This document shows positions 16,675 to 23,917 of a DNA stretch of 44,541 nt, piece by piece. This DNA is from CAVSUR01 sp052143655 (GTDB lineage Bacteria; Actinomycetota; Actinomycetes; Streptosporangiales; Streptosporangiaceae). The first letter of the stretch is position 1, and each line of letters starts with the position of its first letter. The DNA lies in the NCBI GenBank assembly GCA_052143655.1, contig JBKQSL010000024.1, positions 1-44,541 of the forward strand. The letters run 5' to 3'. The notes beneath the pieces were generated by a model. It was not told where the DNA came from and made no database searches. It saw only the letters and a program-made list of their open reading frames with translations. The translations under genes were made by a program, and so were the position numbers.

Positions 16675-18438
16675 TCAGTCCTGCAGCGAGCAGATCACCG
16701 CGCCGGCCGAGACAGTCTGGCCTACCTCGACGGCCAGGTCAGTCACGGTCCCGTCCTTATGGGCAGTCAGCGGCTGCTCCATCTTCATCGCCTCGAGCAC
16801 CACGATCGTGTCGCCCGCGGAGACCTCCTGGCCCTCCTCCGCGACGATCTTGATGATCGTGCCCTGCATCGGGCTGACCAGCTCGTCGCTGGCGGCGCCC
16901 GGCGCCCGGCGGCTCGCCGACTGCGCCCCGCCGCGGCCGGCCCGGGACGTGCGGACGCCGGCCGGAGCCTGGGCCGTCGCGGCCATGGACAGCGTGGCCG
17001 GCACGACCACTTCCAGCCGCCGGCCGCCGACCTCGACGGTGATCTTCTCCCGCGCGGCCGCCTCCGCGGCGGCCGGCAGCTCGGGGTAGGGCTCGATGTC
17101 GCCGGCGAACTCGGTCTCGATCCACCGGGTGTGCACGGTGAACGGCGTGGCGGTGAAGGCCGGGTCGTCCACCACCCGGCGGTGGAACGTCAGCGCCGTG
17201 GGCATCCCGCCGACCTCGAACTCGGCCAGCGCCCGGCGGGCCCGTTCCAGCGCCTGCTCCCGGGTGGCCCCGGTCACGATCAGCTTGGCCAGCAGCGAGT
17301 CGTAGGCCTGCGGCACGGTCATGCCGGCGGCGTAGCCAGTGTCCAGCCGGATCCCGGGGCCGGATGCCGGCCGCCAGGTGGTGATGGTGCCCGGCGCGGG
17401 CAGGAAGCTCCGCCCGGGGTCCTCGGCGTTGATCCGGAACTCGATCGAGTGCCCGTGCAGCGGCGGGTCGTCGTAGCCCAGCCGCTCGCCGCCGGCGATC
17501 CGGAACATCTCCCGCACCAGGTCGATGCCGCTGACCTCCTCGGATACCGGATGCTCGACCTGCAGCCGGGTGTTGACCTCCAGGAACGAGATCGTGCCGT
17601 CCTGGCCGACCAGGAACTCGCAGGTGCCGGCCCCGACGTAGCGGGCCTCGCGCAGGATGGCCTTGGAGGAGGCGCGCAGCTGCTGCTCCTGCTCCGCGGA
17701 CAGGAACGGCGCGGGCGCCTCCTCGACCAGCTTCTGGTGCCGGCGCTGCAGCGAGCAGTCCCGGGTGGAAACCACCACCACGTTGCCGAAGGCGTCGGCG
17801 AGGCACTGGGTCTCGACGTGCCGCGGCCGGTCCAGGTACCGCTCGACGAAGCACTCGCCCCGGCCGAACGCGGCCACCGCCTCGCGGACCGCGGACTCGA
17901 ACTGGCTGGTGATCTCCTCGGTGGCGCGGGCCACCTTCAGCCCGCGGCCGCCGCCGCCGTAGGCGGCCTTGATTGCGATGGGCAGCCCGTGCTCGGCCGC
18001 GAACTGCGCCGCCTCCGCCGCGTCCGAGAGCGGCCCGTCACTGCCCGGGGCCAGCGGCGCGCCGACGGACTTGGCGATGTGCCGGGCCGAGACCTTGTCG
18101 CCGAGCGCGTCGATGGCATCGGGCGGAGGCCCGATCCAGGTCAGCCCGGCGGCGATGACTTCCCGGGCGAAATGGGCGTTCTCCGCCAGGAAACCGTAGC
18201 CCGGGTGAATGGCATCGGCCCCCGAGTCGGCCGCCGCCTTGAGGATCTTGGTGATGTCGAGGTAACTCTCCGTCGCCGACGAGCCGCCGAGCGCGAAGGC
18301 CTCATCGGCCATCGCCGCGTGCAGCGCGTCCAGGTCCGGTTCGCTGTAGACCGCGACGCTGGCAAGACCCGCATCCCGGCATGCCCGCACGATCCGGACG
18401 GCGATCTCGCCCCGGTTGGCAATCAGCACCTTGCGCAC
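16675..18438 (-). CDS. accA: Acyl-CoA carboxylase alpha subunit (biotin carboxylase plus BCCP)
   Basis: Carboxylates its own biotin with bicarbonate and ATP, then hands the carboxyl group to a beta subunit. The protein has 587 residues. The ATP-grasp biotin carboxylase domain covers about 1-445 (VRKVLIANRGEIAVR, IKAAYGGGGRGLKV, FLEVNTRLQVEHPV). A linker and the BCCP domain follow at the C-terminus, with the biotinyl lysine in EAMKMEQ. I place the start at GTG 18438: GGAAGGAG lies 8 bases upstream and TAGACT (18464-18469) puts transcription start near 18457. An upstream GTG at 18462 would add 8 residues. It can serve both beta subunits in the window. BirA (27325) would attach the biotin. Confidence 0.95.
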   Translation of the reverse strand: MRKVLIANRGEIAVRIVRACRDAGLASVAVYSEPDLDALHAAMADEAFALGGSSATESYLDITKILKAAADSGADAIHPGYGFLAENAHFAREVIAAGLTWIGPPPDAIDALGDKVSARHIAKSVGAPLAPGSDGPLSDAAEAAQFAAEHGLPIAIKAAYGGGGRGLKVARATEEITSQFESAVREAVAAFGRGECFVERYLDRPRHVETQCLADAFGNVVVVSTRDCSLQRRHQKLVEEAPAPFLSAEQEQQLRASSKAILREARYVGAGTCEFLVGQDGTISFLEVNTRLQVEHPVSEEVSGIDLVREMFRIAGGERLGYDDPPLHGHSIEFRINAEDPGRSFLPAPGTITTWRPASGPGIRLDTGYAAGMTVPQAYDSLLAKLIVTGATREQALERARRALAEFEVGGMPTALTFHRRVVDDPAFTATPFTVHTRWIETEFAGDIEPYPELPAAAEAAAREKITVEVGGRRLEVVVPATLSMAATAQAPAGVRTSRAGRGGAQSASRRAPGAASDELVSPMQGTIIKIVAEEGQEVSAGDTIVVLEAMKMEQPLTAHKDGTVTDLAVEVGQTVSAGAVICSLQD

Positions 18439-18463
18439 GAGACCGACTCCTTCCGCTGTCACG

Positions 18464-18469
18464 GAGTCT
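18464..18469 (-). promoter_or_regulatory. -10 box of accA
   Basis: TAGACT on the minus strand predicts a transcription start near 18457. That leaves about 20 nt of leader containing GGAAGGAG before GTG 18438. So accA has its own promoter within the cluster. Confidence 0.5.
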
Positions 18470-18549
18470 AGTGAGCCGGGACCGGCTGGAGGCAGAGGGG
18501 ATCACGGCTAACCTCAGCCGCGGAGCGCCGAAGACCGCCTGGGCCGGGC

Positions 18550-18912
18550 CTAGCGGGGCAGCGCGCTGGCGCGCCAGGCGCTCGCGCCCGCGGTGACCGG
18601 CGAGCGCACCAGCCGGCTTCTCGCCGACCATTCAGAACGGGCCTCCGGGCGCACTCCCGCCGCCTGGGCCAGCCGGTGCCGGGCGGCGAGCACGGTCACC
18701 AGGGCGGCCAGCTCGACGGTCGACAGCTGCCCCCGGGCGACGCTGATGTCCGGCGCGTAGCCGTGCCCGTGCGGGGCGAGCTGATGCGGCGGGGCGTGCC
18801 CGTTATGCGCTGGTGTGCTGACGCTGGCGGAGATAGTGATCAGCTCCTCGATCTGCCGACGCCGATCCCGAACTGCCGGTGCACCCGGGCCCAGAACGCG
18901 TCTCGCAGCCAT
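18550..18912 (-). CDS. accE: Acyl-CoA carboxylase epsilon subunit
   Basis: A 120-residue protein whose second half carries the epsilon signature: DISVARGQLSTVELAALVTV, then SEWSARSRLVRSP and the C-terminal AWRASALPR. Epsilon subunits of actinobacterial carboxylases stabilise the alpha-beta complex and raise its activity. The first 50 or so residues are a basic and His-rich extension. The only good start is ATG 18912, preceded by AGGAAGCGAGAGA. It lies inside the NYN gene, giving a 73-base overlap in a different frame; no ATG or GTG is available between that gene's stop and the conserved part. The gap to accA holds the accA promoter. Confidence 0.85.
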   Translation of the reverse strand: MAARRVLGPGAPAVRDRRRQIEELITISASVSTPAHNGHAPPHQLAPHGHGYAPDISVARGQLSTVELAALVTVLAARHRLAQAAGVRPEARSEWSARSRLVRSPVTAGASAWRASALPR

Positions 18913-19817
18913 TCTCTCGCTTCCTGGTAGGAACGCAGCGACTGACCGAGTTCCTTTTCCGCCTCGACCAGCAGTTCCTTGTCGATGACCGGCGGCAGGA
19001 TGGGGCCGGGCAGCAGGTCGCGGATGTTGTCCTCGCCGCGGGTGAGGATCCACCGCTGCGCGACGTGCTCGCCGGCCTCCTCGACCCGTTCCCGGTCGGG
19101 CCCGAGCCGTCCGGGCGAGTGCGTTACCGCCGACCGGGCTGCCAGCCGCGGGCTCAGCCGGTCGCGGAACACCTGCGCGGGCGAGGGCGCCGGGACCTGC
19201 CTGGCGGGGACGGGGGGTGCCGCGGCCTCGGCCGCGGCACCGTCCGGGCCGAGGTTGCGGGTGAAGTACGGCTCGAGGAATGACCGCTCCAGCACCTCGA
19301 CGGTGTCGGACTCCCAGACCAGCCGCTCGGCCTGGTTGGCGCCGTACGGCGGCTCGACGCCCCACAGGTGCACGCGCACCCCGAAGGCCTGCGCGGCCTC
19401 GATCGCCGGCACCATGTCCTCGTCGCCGGCTACCAGGATCGCGTCGGTGATCGCCCGGTGCCGGGCCAGGGCCTCCATGTCGGCGCGGATCTGGGCGTCG
19501 ACGCCCTTCTGCTGGCCGCGCGCGTTCAGGTTGCCGAGCCGCAGCTTGACCCACGGCATCTGGGCGATCACCCGCTGGTCGAACGTGGGCACCCGGTCCC
19601 GGGCCGCGTCGTACCAGTAAATCCGCAGCAGCTCGCCGCGCACCCGGTCCCCGCCGTGCTCGGTGAGCGCCGGGATGAGCTTGTCGGCATCGACCCGGTA
19701 CTCGCGCCGCGAGGCGGCCGAGAACAGAAGCTCGCCGGCGGCAGCGTAGATATACCCGACGTCGACCATGATGGCGTAGCGGGCGAGCAGGGGGAGCGGC
19801 GAGCCGGGTTCGGTCAT
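18840..19817 (-). CDS. NYN-domain protein, putative ribonuclease
   Basis: A 325-residue protein. The first 190 residues form a NYN (LabA/DUF88, PIN-like) domain: IMVDVGYIYAAAG with the first acidic residue, KGVDAQIRADMEAL, and ILVAGDEDMVPAIEAA with the conserved acidic cluster. This fold usually binds metal and cleaves RNA. The C-terminal third is a Pro/Ala linker and a helical tail (EKELGQSLRSYQEAREWLRD). ATG 19817 is chosen because homology begins just after it and TAGAGT lies 10 bases upstream; a longer frame to 19889 is probably not translated. It is embedded between CoA-transferase and carboxylase epsilon genes on the same strand. Target unknown. Confidence 0.8.
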   Translation of the reverse strand: MTEPGSPLPLLARYAIMVDVGYIYAAAGELLFSAASRREYRVDADKLIPALTEHGGDRVRGELLRIYWYDAARDRVPTFDQRVIAQMPWVKLRLGNLNARGQQKGVDAQIRADMEALARHRAITDAILVAGDEDMVPAIEAAQAFGVRVHLWGVEPPYGANQAERLVWESDTVEVLERSFLEPYFTRNLGPDGAAAEAAAPPVPARQVPAPSPAQVFRDRLSPRLAARSAVTHSPGRLGPDRERVEEAGEHVAQRWILTRGEDNIRDLLPGPILPPVIDKELLVEAEKELGQSLRSYQEAREWLRDAFWARVHRQFGIGVGRSRS

Positions 19818-19827
19818 GACAGTACCG

Positions 19828-19833
19828 ACTCTA
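19828..19833 (-). promoter_or_regulatory. -10 box of the NYN gene
   Basis: TAGAGT on the minus strand lies 10 nt before ATG 19817 with no Shine-Dalgarno, compatible with a leaderless or nearly leaderless message. Confidence 0.35.
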
Positions 19834-19888
19834 GTGGTACCCGCGGGGCTCAGCTCGCGGAAGGCCCTACCTTGTAGTAATCGAGACA

Positions 19889-21145
19889 TTACTCCGAGTC
19901 ATATGACGAGCTGTCCGAGGTTGTCCGGGTATAACCCGGCTCTGCCGAACAGGCCGGTGCCGGCGCGCCCGGCGGTCCCGCCAGCCAGGCCCGAACCTGC
20001 TCGCTGTGCTCGCCCAGCCGGGGCGGGGCCAGGTCGTAGCGCGGCGGGGTCCGGGAGAACGTCACCGGATTGCGGATCATCGGCACCCCCGAGCCGGGCG
20101 GGCCGGCCGTGATCACCGGCTCCAGGCCGAGTTCCGCCGCCAGCCGCACGCCGCCCTCGACCGTGTTGATCGGCCCGCACGGCACCCCGGCGGCGGTCAG
20201 CTCCGCCGACCACTCCGCCGACGGCCGGGCTGCCAGCCGCTGCGTCAGCAGCGCGCGCAGTTCCTCCCGGCGCGCCGTGCGGCCCGCGTTCGCCGCGAAG
20301 CGCGGGTCGGCGGCCAGCTCTGGCGCGCCGATGACCCGGCACAGCGCCGCGAACTGCCGGTCGTTGCCGACCGCGATGATCATCTCGCCGTCCGCCGTCG
20401 GCAGCGGGTTGTAGGGAAACAGGCTGGGATGGTTGTTGCCCAGCCGCTTCGGCACCACCCCGCCCGCCACGAAGGCGCTGGCCTGGTTCGCCATGGCCGA
20501 CAGCGCCGACGTCAGCAGGCTGGCCTGGACGCGCTGGCCCGCTCCGGTGCGGTCGCGGTCGTGCAGCGCCGACAGGATGCCGACGGCGGTGTGCAGCCCG
20601 CAGAACACGTCGACCAGCGAGATCCCCGAGCGCAGCGGCGGGCCGTCCGGCTCGCCGGTCATGCTCATCAGGCCCGAGGTGGCCTGCAGGAGGATGTCGT
20701 AGCCGGGCAGCTCGGCGCCGCCCTGCTCGCCGAAGCCAGTGATCGAGGCGTAGATGATCCGCGGATTGGCCGCGCGGACGCTGTCGTAGTCCAGCCCGAA
20801 CCGGGCCAGGCCGCCTGGCTTGAAGTTCTCCACCAGCACGTCGGCGCGGCTCGCCAGCTCGGCTGCGGCCGCCCGGTCCGCCGGGCCGGCCAGGTCCAGT
20901 ACCACCGACCGCTTGTTCCGGTTGATGGCCAGGTAGTAGGTGGCGACGCCGTCGCGGACGGGCGGTACCCAGCCGCGGGTGTCGTCGCCGGCCGGGCTCT
21001 CCACCTTGATGACGTCGGCGCCGAGATCGGCCAGCAGCATGGTGGCGTACGGCCCGGCCAGCACCCGGGAGAAGTCGGCGACCAGCAGCCCGGCGAGCGG
21101 TCCCGCCGGGCGCGCATCAGCCGCGCTGTCGGCCCCGGCTCGCAT
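19889..21145 (-). CDS. CaiB/BaiF (family III) CoA-transferase
   Basis: Transfers CoA between carboxylic acids through an aspartyl-CoA intermediate. The protein has about 418 residues. The family start GLLVADFSRVLAGPYATMLL and ADLGADVIKVE are clear. The catalytic aspartate is in LPGYDILLQATSGLM, and VCGPINTVE-like residues (GVPCGPINTVEGG) lie near the C-terminus. The substrate is not readable; succinyl-CoA:dicarboxylate or 3-hydroxy-3-methylglutarate transferases are common relatives. ATG 21145 is my choice; GTG 21169 is also in frame. The upstream region is a 48-bp repeat, so the true N-terminus is uncertain. The tail ends in a Ser/Asp-rich segment. Confidence 0.88.
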   Translation of the reverse strand: MRAGADSAADARPAGPLAGLLVADFSRVLAGPYATMLLADLGADVIKVESPAGDDTRGWVPPVRDGVATYYLAINRNKRSVVLDLAGPADRAAAAELASRADVLVENFKPGGLARFGLDYDSVRAANPRIIYASITGFGEQGGAELPGYDILLQATSGLMSMTGEPDGPPLRSGISLVDVFCGLHTAVGILSALHDRDRTGAGQRVQASLLTSALSAMANQASAFVAGGVVPKRLGNNHPSLFPYNPLPTADGEMIIAVGNDRQFAALCRVIGAPELAADPRFAANAGRTARREELRALLTQRLAARPSAEWSAELTAAGVPCGPINTVEGGVRLAAELGLEPVITAGPPGSGVPMIRNPVTFSRTPPRYDLAPPRLGEHSEQVRAWLAGPPGAPAPACSAEPGYTRTTSDSSSYDSE

Positions 21146-21269
21146 CTCCGCCTGCTTCGCTTGCCTCACTCACGGTGCCTGCCTGGCTCGCTTCTCCGCC
21201 CGCTGCGCGTGCGTCGCTCGCGGTGCTTGCCTGGCTCGCTTCTCCGCCCGCTGCGCGTGCGTCGCTCAC
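21117..21269 (-). CDS. Possible 50-residue coupled micro-ORF made of 16-residue repeats
   Basis: GTG 21269 overlaps the carboxylase beta stop as GTGA, an arrangement typical of translational coupling. The frame runs 50 codons and encodes about 2.8 copies of a 16-residue unit with core SDARAAGGEASQA, then RGRQRG. It overlaps the start of the CoA-transferase in another frame. No homology is recognised. It may be a by-product of the 48-bp nucleotide repeat rather than a real gene. Confidence 0.25.
   Translation of the reverse strand: MSDARAAGGEASQASTASDARAAGGEASQAGTVSEASEAGGDASRGRQRG
21130..21269. repeat. 48-bp tandem repeat between accB and the CoA-transferase
   Basis: Two near-identical 48-bp units (starting about 21174 and 21222; two or three differences) and a third, more diverged partial unit lie before them. 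The core is GGCTCGCTTCTCCGCCCGCT. The unit length keeps frame on either strand. Confidence 0.85.
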
Positions 21270-22900
21270 AGGGGAATGTTCCCGTGCTTCTTCGGGGGCA
21301 GGGTCTGGCGCTTGGTCCGCAGCGCGCGCAGCGCGCGGATCACCCCGGGCCGGGTCTCGGCCGGAGCGATGACCGCGTCGATATAGCCGCGTTCGGCCGC
21401 GACGTAGGGATTGGCCAGGGTGTCCTCGTACTCGGTGACCTTCTCGTCGCGCAGCCGGGCCTGCTCCGCGGGATCCTCCACGGCGGCCAGCTCGCGCCGG
21501 TACAGGATGTTCACCGCGCCCTGCGCGCCCATCACGGCCACCGTCGCCGTGGGCCAGGCCAGCGTCACGTCGCCGCCCAGGTGCTTGGAGCCCATGACCA
21601 CGTAGGCGCCGCCGTAGGCCTTGCGGGTGATGACGGTGATCTTCGGCACGGTGGCCTCGGCGTAGGCGTAGAGCAGCTTGGCGCCGCGGCGGATGATCCC
21701 GCCCCACTCCTGGCCCGTTCCCGGCAGGAAGCCGGGCACGTCCATGAACGTGATCACCGGGATGCCGAACGCGTCGCAGGTGCGCACGAACCGCGCCGCC
21801 TTCTCCGCCGCGTCGATGTCCAGCACCCCGGCGAAGTGCATCGGCTGGTTGGCCACCACGCCGACCGACCAGCCGTCCACCCGGCCGAAGCCGACGATGA
21901 TGTTCTGCGCGAACAATGCCTGGATCTCCAGGAACTCGCCCGAGTCCAGTACCGACTGGATCACCGAGTGCATGTCGTAGGGCTGGTTCGGCGAGTCCGG
22001 GATGACCTTGTCCAGCAGGGCGTCGGCCGCGTTGATCTCCAGCAGCGACTGCGGGTCGATGTCCGGGTCGACCGCGTGCGGCGGCTCCTCCAGGTTGTTC
22101 GACGGCAGGTAGGACAGCAGGTCCCGGGCGAAAGCCAGGCAGTCCTTCTCGTCGTGGGCCTGGAAGTGGGCGACGCCGGACTTGGTGTTGTGCGCGTGCG
22201 CGCCGCCAAGCTCCTCGAAGCTGACTTCCTCGCCGGTCACCGTCTTGATCACGTCCGGGCCGGTGATGAACATGTGCGAGGTGTGCTCGACCATCAGGGT
22301 GAAGTCGGTGATCGCCGGCGAGTACACGGCGCCGCCAGCACACGGCCCCATGATCAGCGATATCTGCGGGATCACGCCCGAGGCGATCACGTTGCGGTAG
22401 AAGATCTCGCCGAACAGGCCGAGCGCGACCACGCCCTCCTGGATCCGCGCGCCGCCGCCGTCGTTGATCCCGATCATCGGGCAGCCGGTCTTCAGCGCGT
22501 GATCCATCACCTTGATGATCTTCTCGCCGTAGACCTCGCCGAGCGAGCCGCCGAACACGGTGAAATCCTGGCTGAACACGCACACCGGCCGGCCGTGGAC
22601 CAGGCCGTAGCCGGTCACCACGCCGTCCCCGTAGGGCCGGTTCTCCTCGACCCCGAAGTCGGTGGCCCGGTGCCGGGCCAGCTCATCGAACTCGGTGAAC
22701 GAGCCCGGGTCGAGCAGTTCGTCGATGCGCTCGCGCGCCGTCATCTTGCCCTTGGCGTGCTGGCGCTCCACGGCGCGTTGCGGGCCTGCGTGGACCGCCT
22801 CGTAGCGGCGCTTGTTAAGGTCAGCGATCTTGCCCGCGGTCGTGTGCGGATCCGGCCGGGTGTCGGTGTCGTCCTGCGGCGGGCGGACTTCGGTGGTCAT
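21266..22900 (-). CDS. accB: Acyl-CoA carboxylase beta subunit (acetyl/propionyl-CoA carboxyltransferase)
   Basis: Moves the carboxyl group from biotin to acyl-CoA. The protein has 544 residues, normal for AccD5/PccB. Crotonase-fold halves carry GINDGGGARIQEG and MGPCAGGAVYSPA in the first and DVPGFLPGTGQE and RKAYGGAYVVMGSKH in the second, and the C-terminus is LPPKKHGNIPL. At the position that sets acyl-chain preference in Streptomyces (Asp422 of PccB, Ile420 of AccB) this protein has Val434. A hydrophobic residue there points to use of acetyl-CoA as well as propionyl-CoA. The start is set by the family N-terminus and by TACCCT 7 nt upstream (leaderless). Much longer open frames continue upstream but are artefacts of GC content. 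Confidence 0.94.
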   Translation of the reverse strand: MTTEVRPPQDDTDTRPDPHTTAGKIADLNKRRYEAVHAGPQRAVERQHAKGKMTARERIDELLDPGSFTEFDELARHRATDFGVEENRPYGDGVVTGYGLVHGRPVCVFSQDFTVFGGSLGEVYGEKIIKVMDHALKTGCPMIGINDGGGARIQEGVVALGLFGEIFYRNVIASGVIPQISLIMGPCAGGAVYSPAITDFTLMVEHTSHMFITGPDVIKTVTGEEVSFEELGGAHAHNTKSGVAHFQAHDEKDCLAFARDLLSYLPSNNLEEPPHAVDPDIDPQSLLEINAADALLDKVIPDSPNQPYDMHSVIQSVLDSGEFLEIQALFAQNIIVGFGRVDGWSVGVVANQPMHFAGVLDIDAAEKAARFVRTCDAFGIPVITFMDVPGFLPGTGQEWGGIIRRGAKLLYAYAEATVPKITVITRKAYGGAYVVMGSKHLGGDVTLAWPTATVAVMGAQGAVNILYRRELAAVEDPAEQARLRDEKVTEYEDTLANPYVAAERGYIDAVIAPAETRPGVIRALRALRTKRQTLPPKKHGNIPL

Positions 22901-22907
22901 GCGGGAA

Positions 22908-22913
22908 AGGGTA
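22908..22913 (-). promoter_or_regulatory. -10 box of accB
   Basis: TACCCT on the minus strand ends 7 nt before ATG 22900. No Shine-Dalgarno is present, so the accB message is probably leaderless. It sits in an 81-base divergent gap with the ABC ATPase gene. Confidence 0.5.
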
Positions 22914-22981
22914 GGCCAGGGCCTGCCACGATCCCTAGAGGCTAACGGCATCTGCTGTCGGGAGGCTGACACACTGGGCAC

Positions 22982-23917
22982 ATGGCAATGCCCGCCCGAC
23001 GGCCCAGGGCCGCACCGCAGCCCGCGCCGCCGCCCGGGCCCGCAGGCGCGCAGCCGCCAGGGGGCCAGCCCGGATTCGTCGGCCAGCCGGGGGCTGCCGG
23101 CCAGCCGGGGGCTGCGGGCCACCCTGGCGTCGCTGGCCAGCCCGCCGCCGCCCCCGCCGCCGTGAGCGCCCGCGGGCTGTGGAAGAGGTTCGGCGGCAAC
23201 ATCGCCGTGGCCGGGGTGAACCTGGACGTGCCGGCCGGCAGTTTCTTCGGCCTGGTCGGCCCGAACGGGGCGGGCAAGACCACCACGCTGTCGATGATGA
23301 CCGGGTTGCTGCGCCCGGACGCGGGCACCGTGCACATCACCGGGGCCGACGTGTGGCGCAACCCGGTCGCGGTCAAGTCGGTGATCGGCGTGCTGCCCGA
23401 GGGACTGCGCCTGTTCGAGCGGCTGTCGGGCCGCGAGCTGCTCAGCTATCTCGGCCGGCTGCGCGGGCTGCCCCGCGGCGAGGTGGCCGAGCGGGCCGAT
23501 GAGCTGCTGGCGGTACTGGACCTGGCCAGCGCGGGCAAGTCGCTGGTCGTCGACTACTCCACCGGCATGCGCAAGAAGATCGCGCTGGCCGCGGCCCTGC
23601 TGCACAACCCGCGGGTGCTTTTCCTGGACGAGCCGTTCGAGGGCGTGGACCCGGTGGCCGCGCAGACGATCCGCGGCGTGCTGGACGCCTACACCTCCTC
23701 CGGCTCGACGGTGATCTTCTCCAGCCACGTGCTGGAACTGGTGGAGAGCCTGTGTGACTGGGTCGCGGTGATGAGCGGCGGCCAGATCATGGCCGTCGGC
23801 CCGCTGGAGCAGGTCCGCGGCGGCCGGTCGCTGCAGGAGGCGTTCCTGGCCATCGTCGGCGCGCGGCCGGGCGCGCAGCGCGGGAAACTGTCATGGCTCG
23901 GATCTTCGCCGGGCTGA
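22982..23917 (+). CDS. ABC transporter ATP-binding protein
   Basis: A 311-residue ATPase that would power the permease encoded next. Walker A is GPNGAGKTT, Walker B is VLFLDEPFEGVDP and the H-loop is IFSSH. The signature motif is the degenerate YSTGMRKKIALAAALLHNP, as in many ABC-2 exporters. The first 60 residues are a Pro/Gly/Gln-rich extension with repeated GQPGAAG-like units and no predicted domain. It overlaps the permease gene by 25 nt, so the two are made together. Substrate unknown. Confidence 0.9.
   Translation: MAMPARRPRAAPQPAPPPGPAGAQPPGGQPGFVGQPGAAGQPGAAGHPGVAGQPAAAPAAVSARGLWKRFGGNIAVAGVNLDVPAGSFFGLVGPNGAGKTTTLSMMTGLLRPDAGTVHITGADVWRNPVAVKSVIGVLPEGLRLFERLSGRELLSYLGRLRGLPRGEVAERADELLAVLDLASAGKSLVVDYSTGMRKKIALAAALLHNPRVLFLDEPFEGVDPVAAQTIRGVLDAYTSSGSTVIFSSHVLELVESLCDWVAVMSGGQIMAVGPLEQVRGGRSLQEAFLAIVGARPGAQRGKLSWLGSSPG

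Noticed and set aside
20006..22945. A 979-codon open frame on + opposite the CoA-transferase and carboxylase beta genes
   Set aside because: Its Arg/Gly/His/Val-rich sequence is the antisense shadow of two well-recognised genes; very high GC removes stop codons.
22901..23728. Upstream extension of carboxylase beta to an 820-residue protein
   Set aside because: The extension is opposite the ABC ATPase and has shadow composition. Family N-terminus and the -10 box fix the start at 22900.
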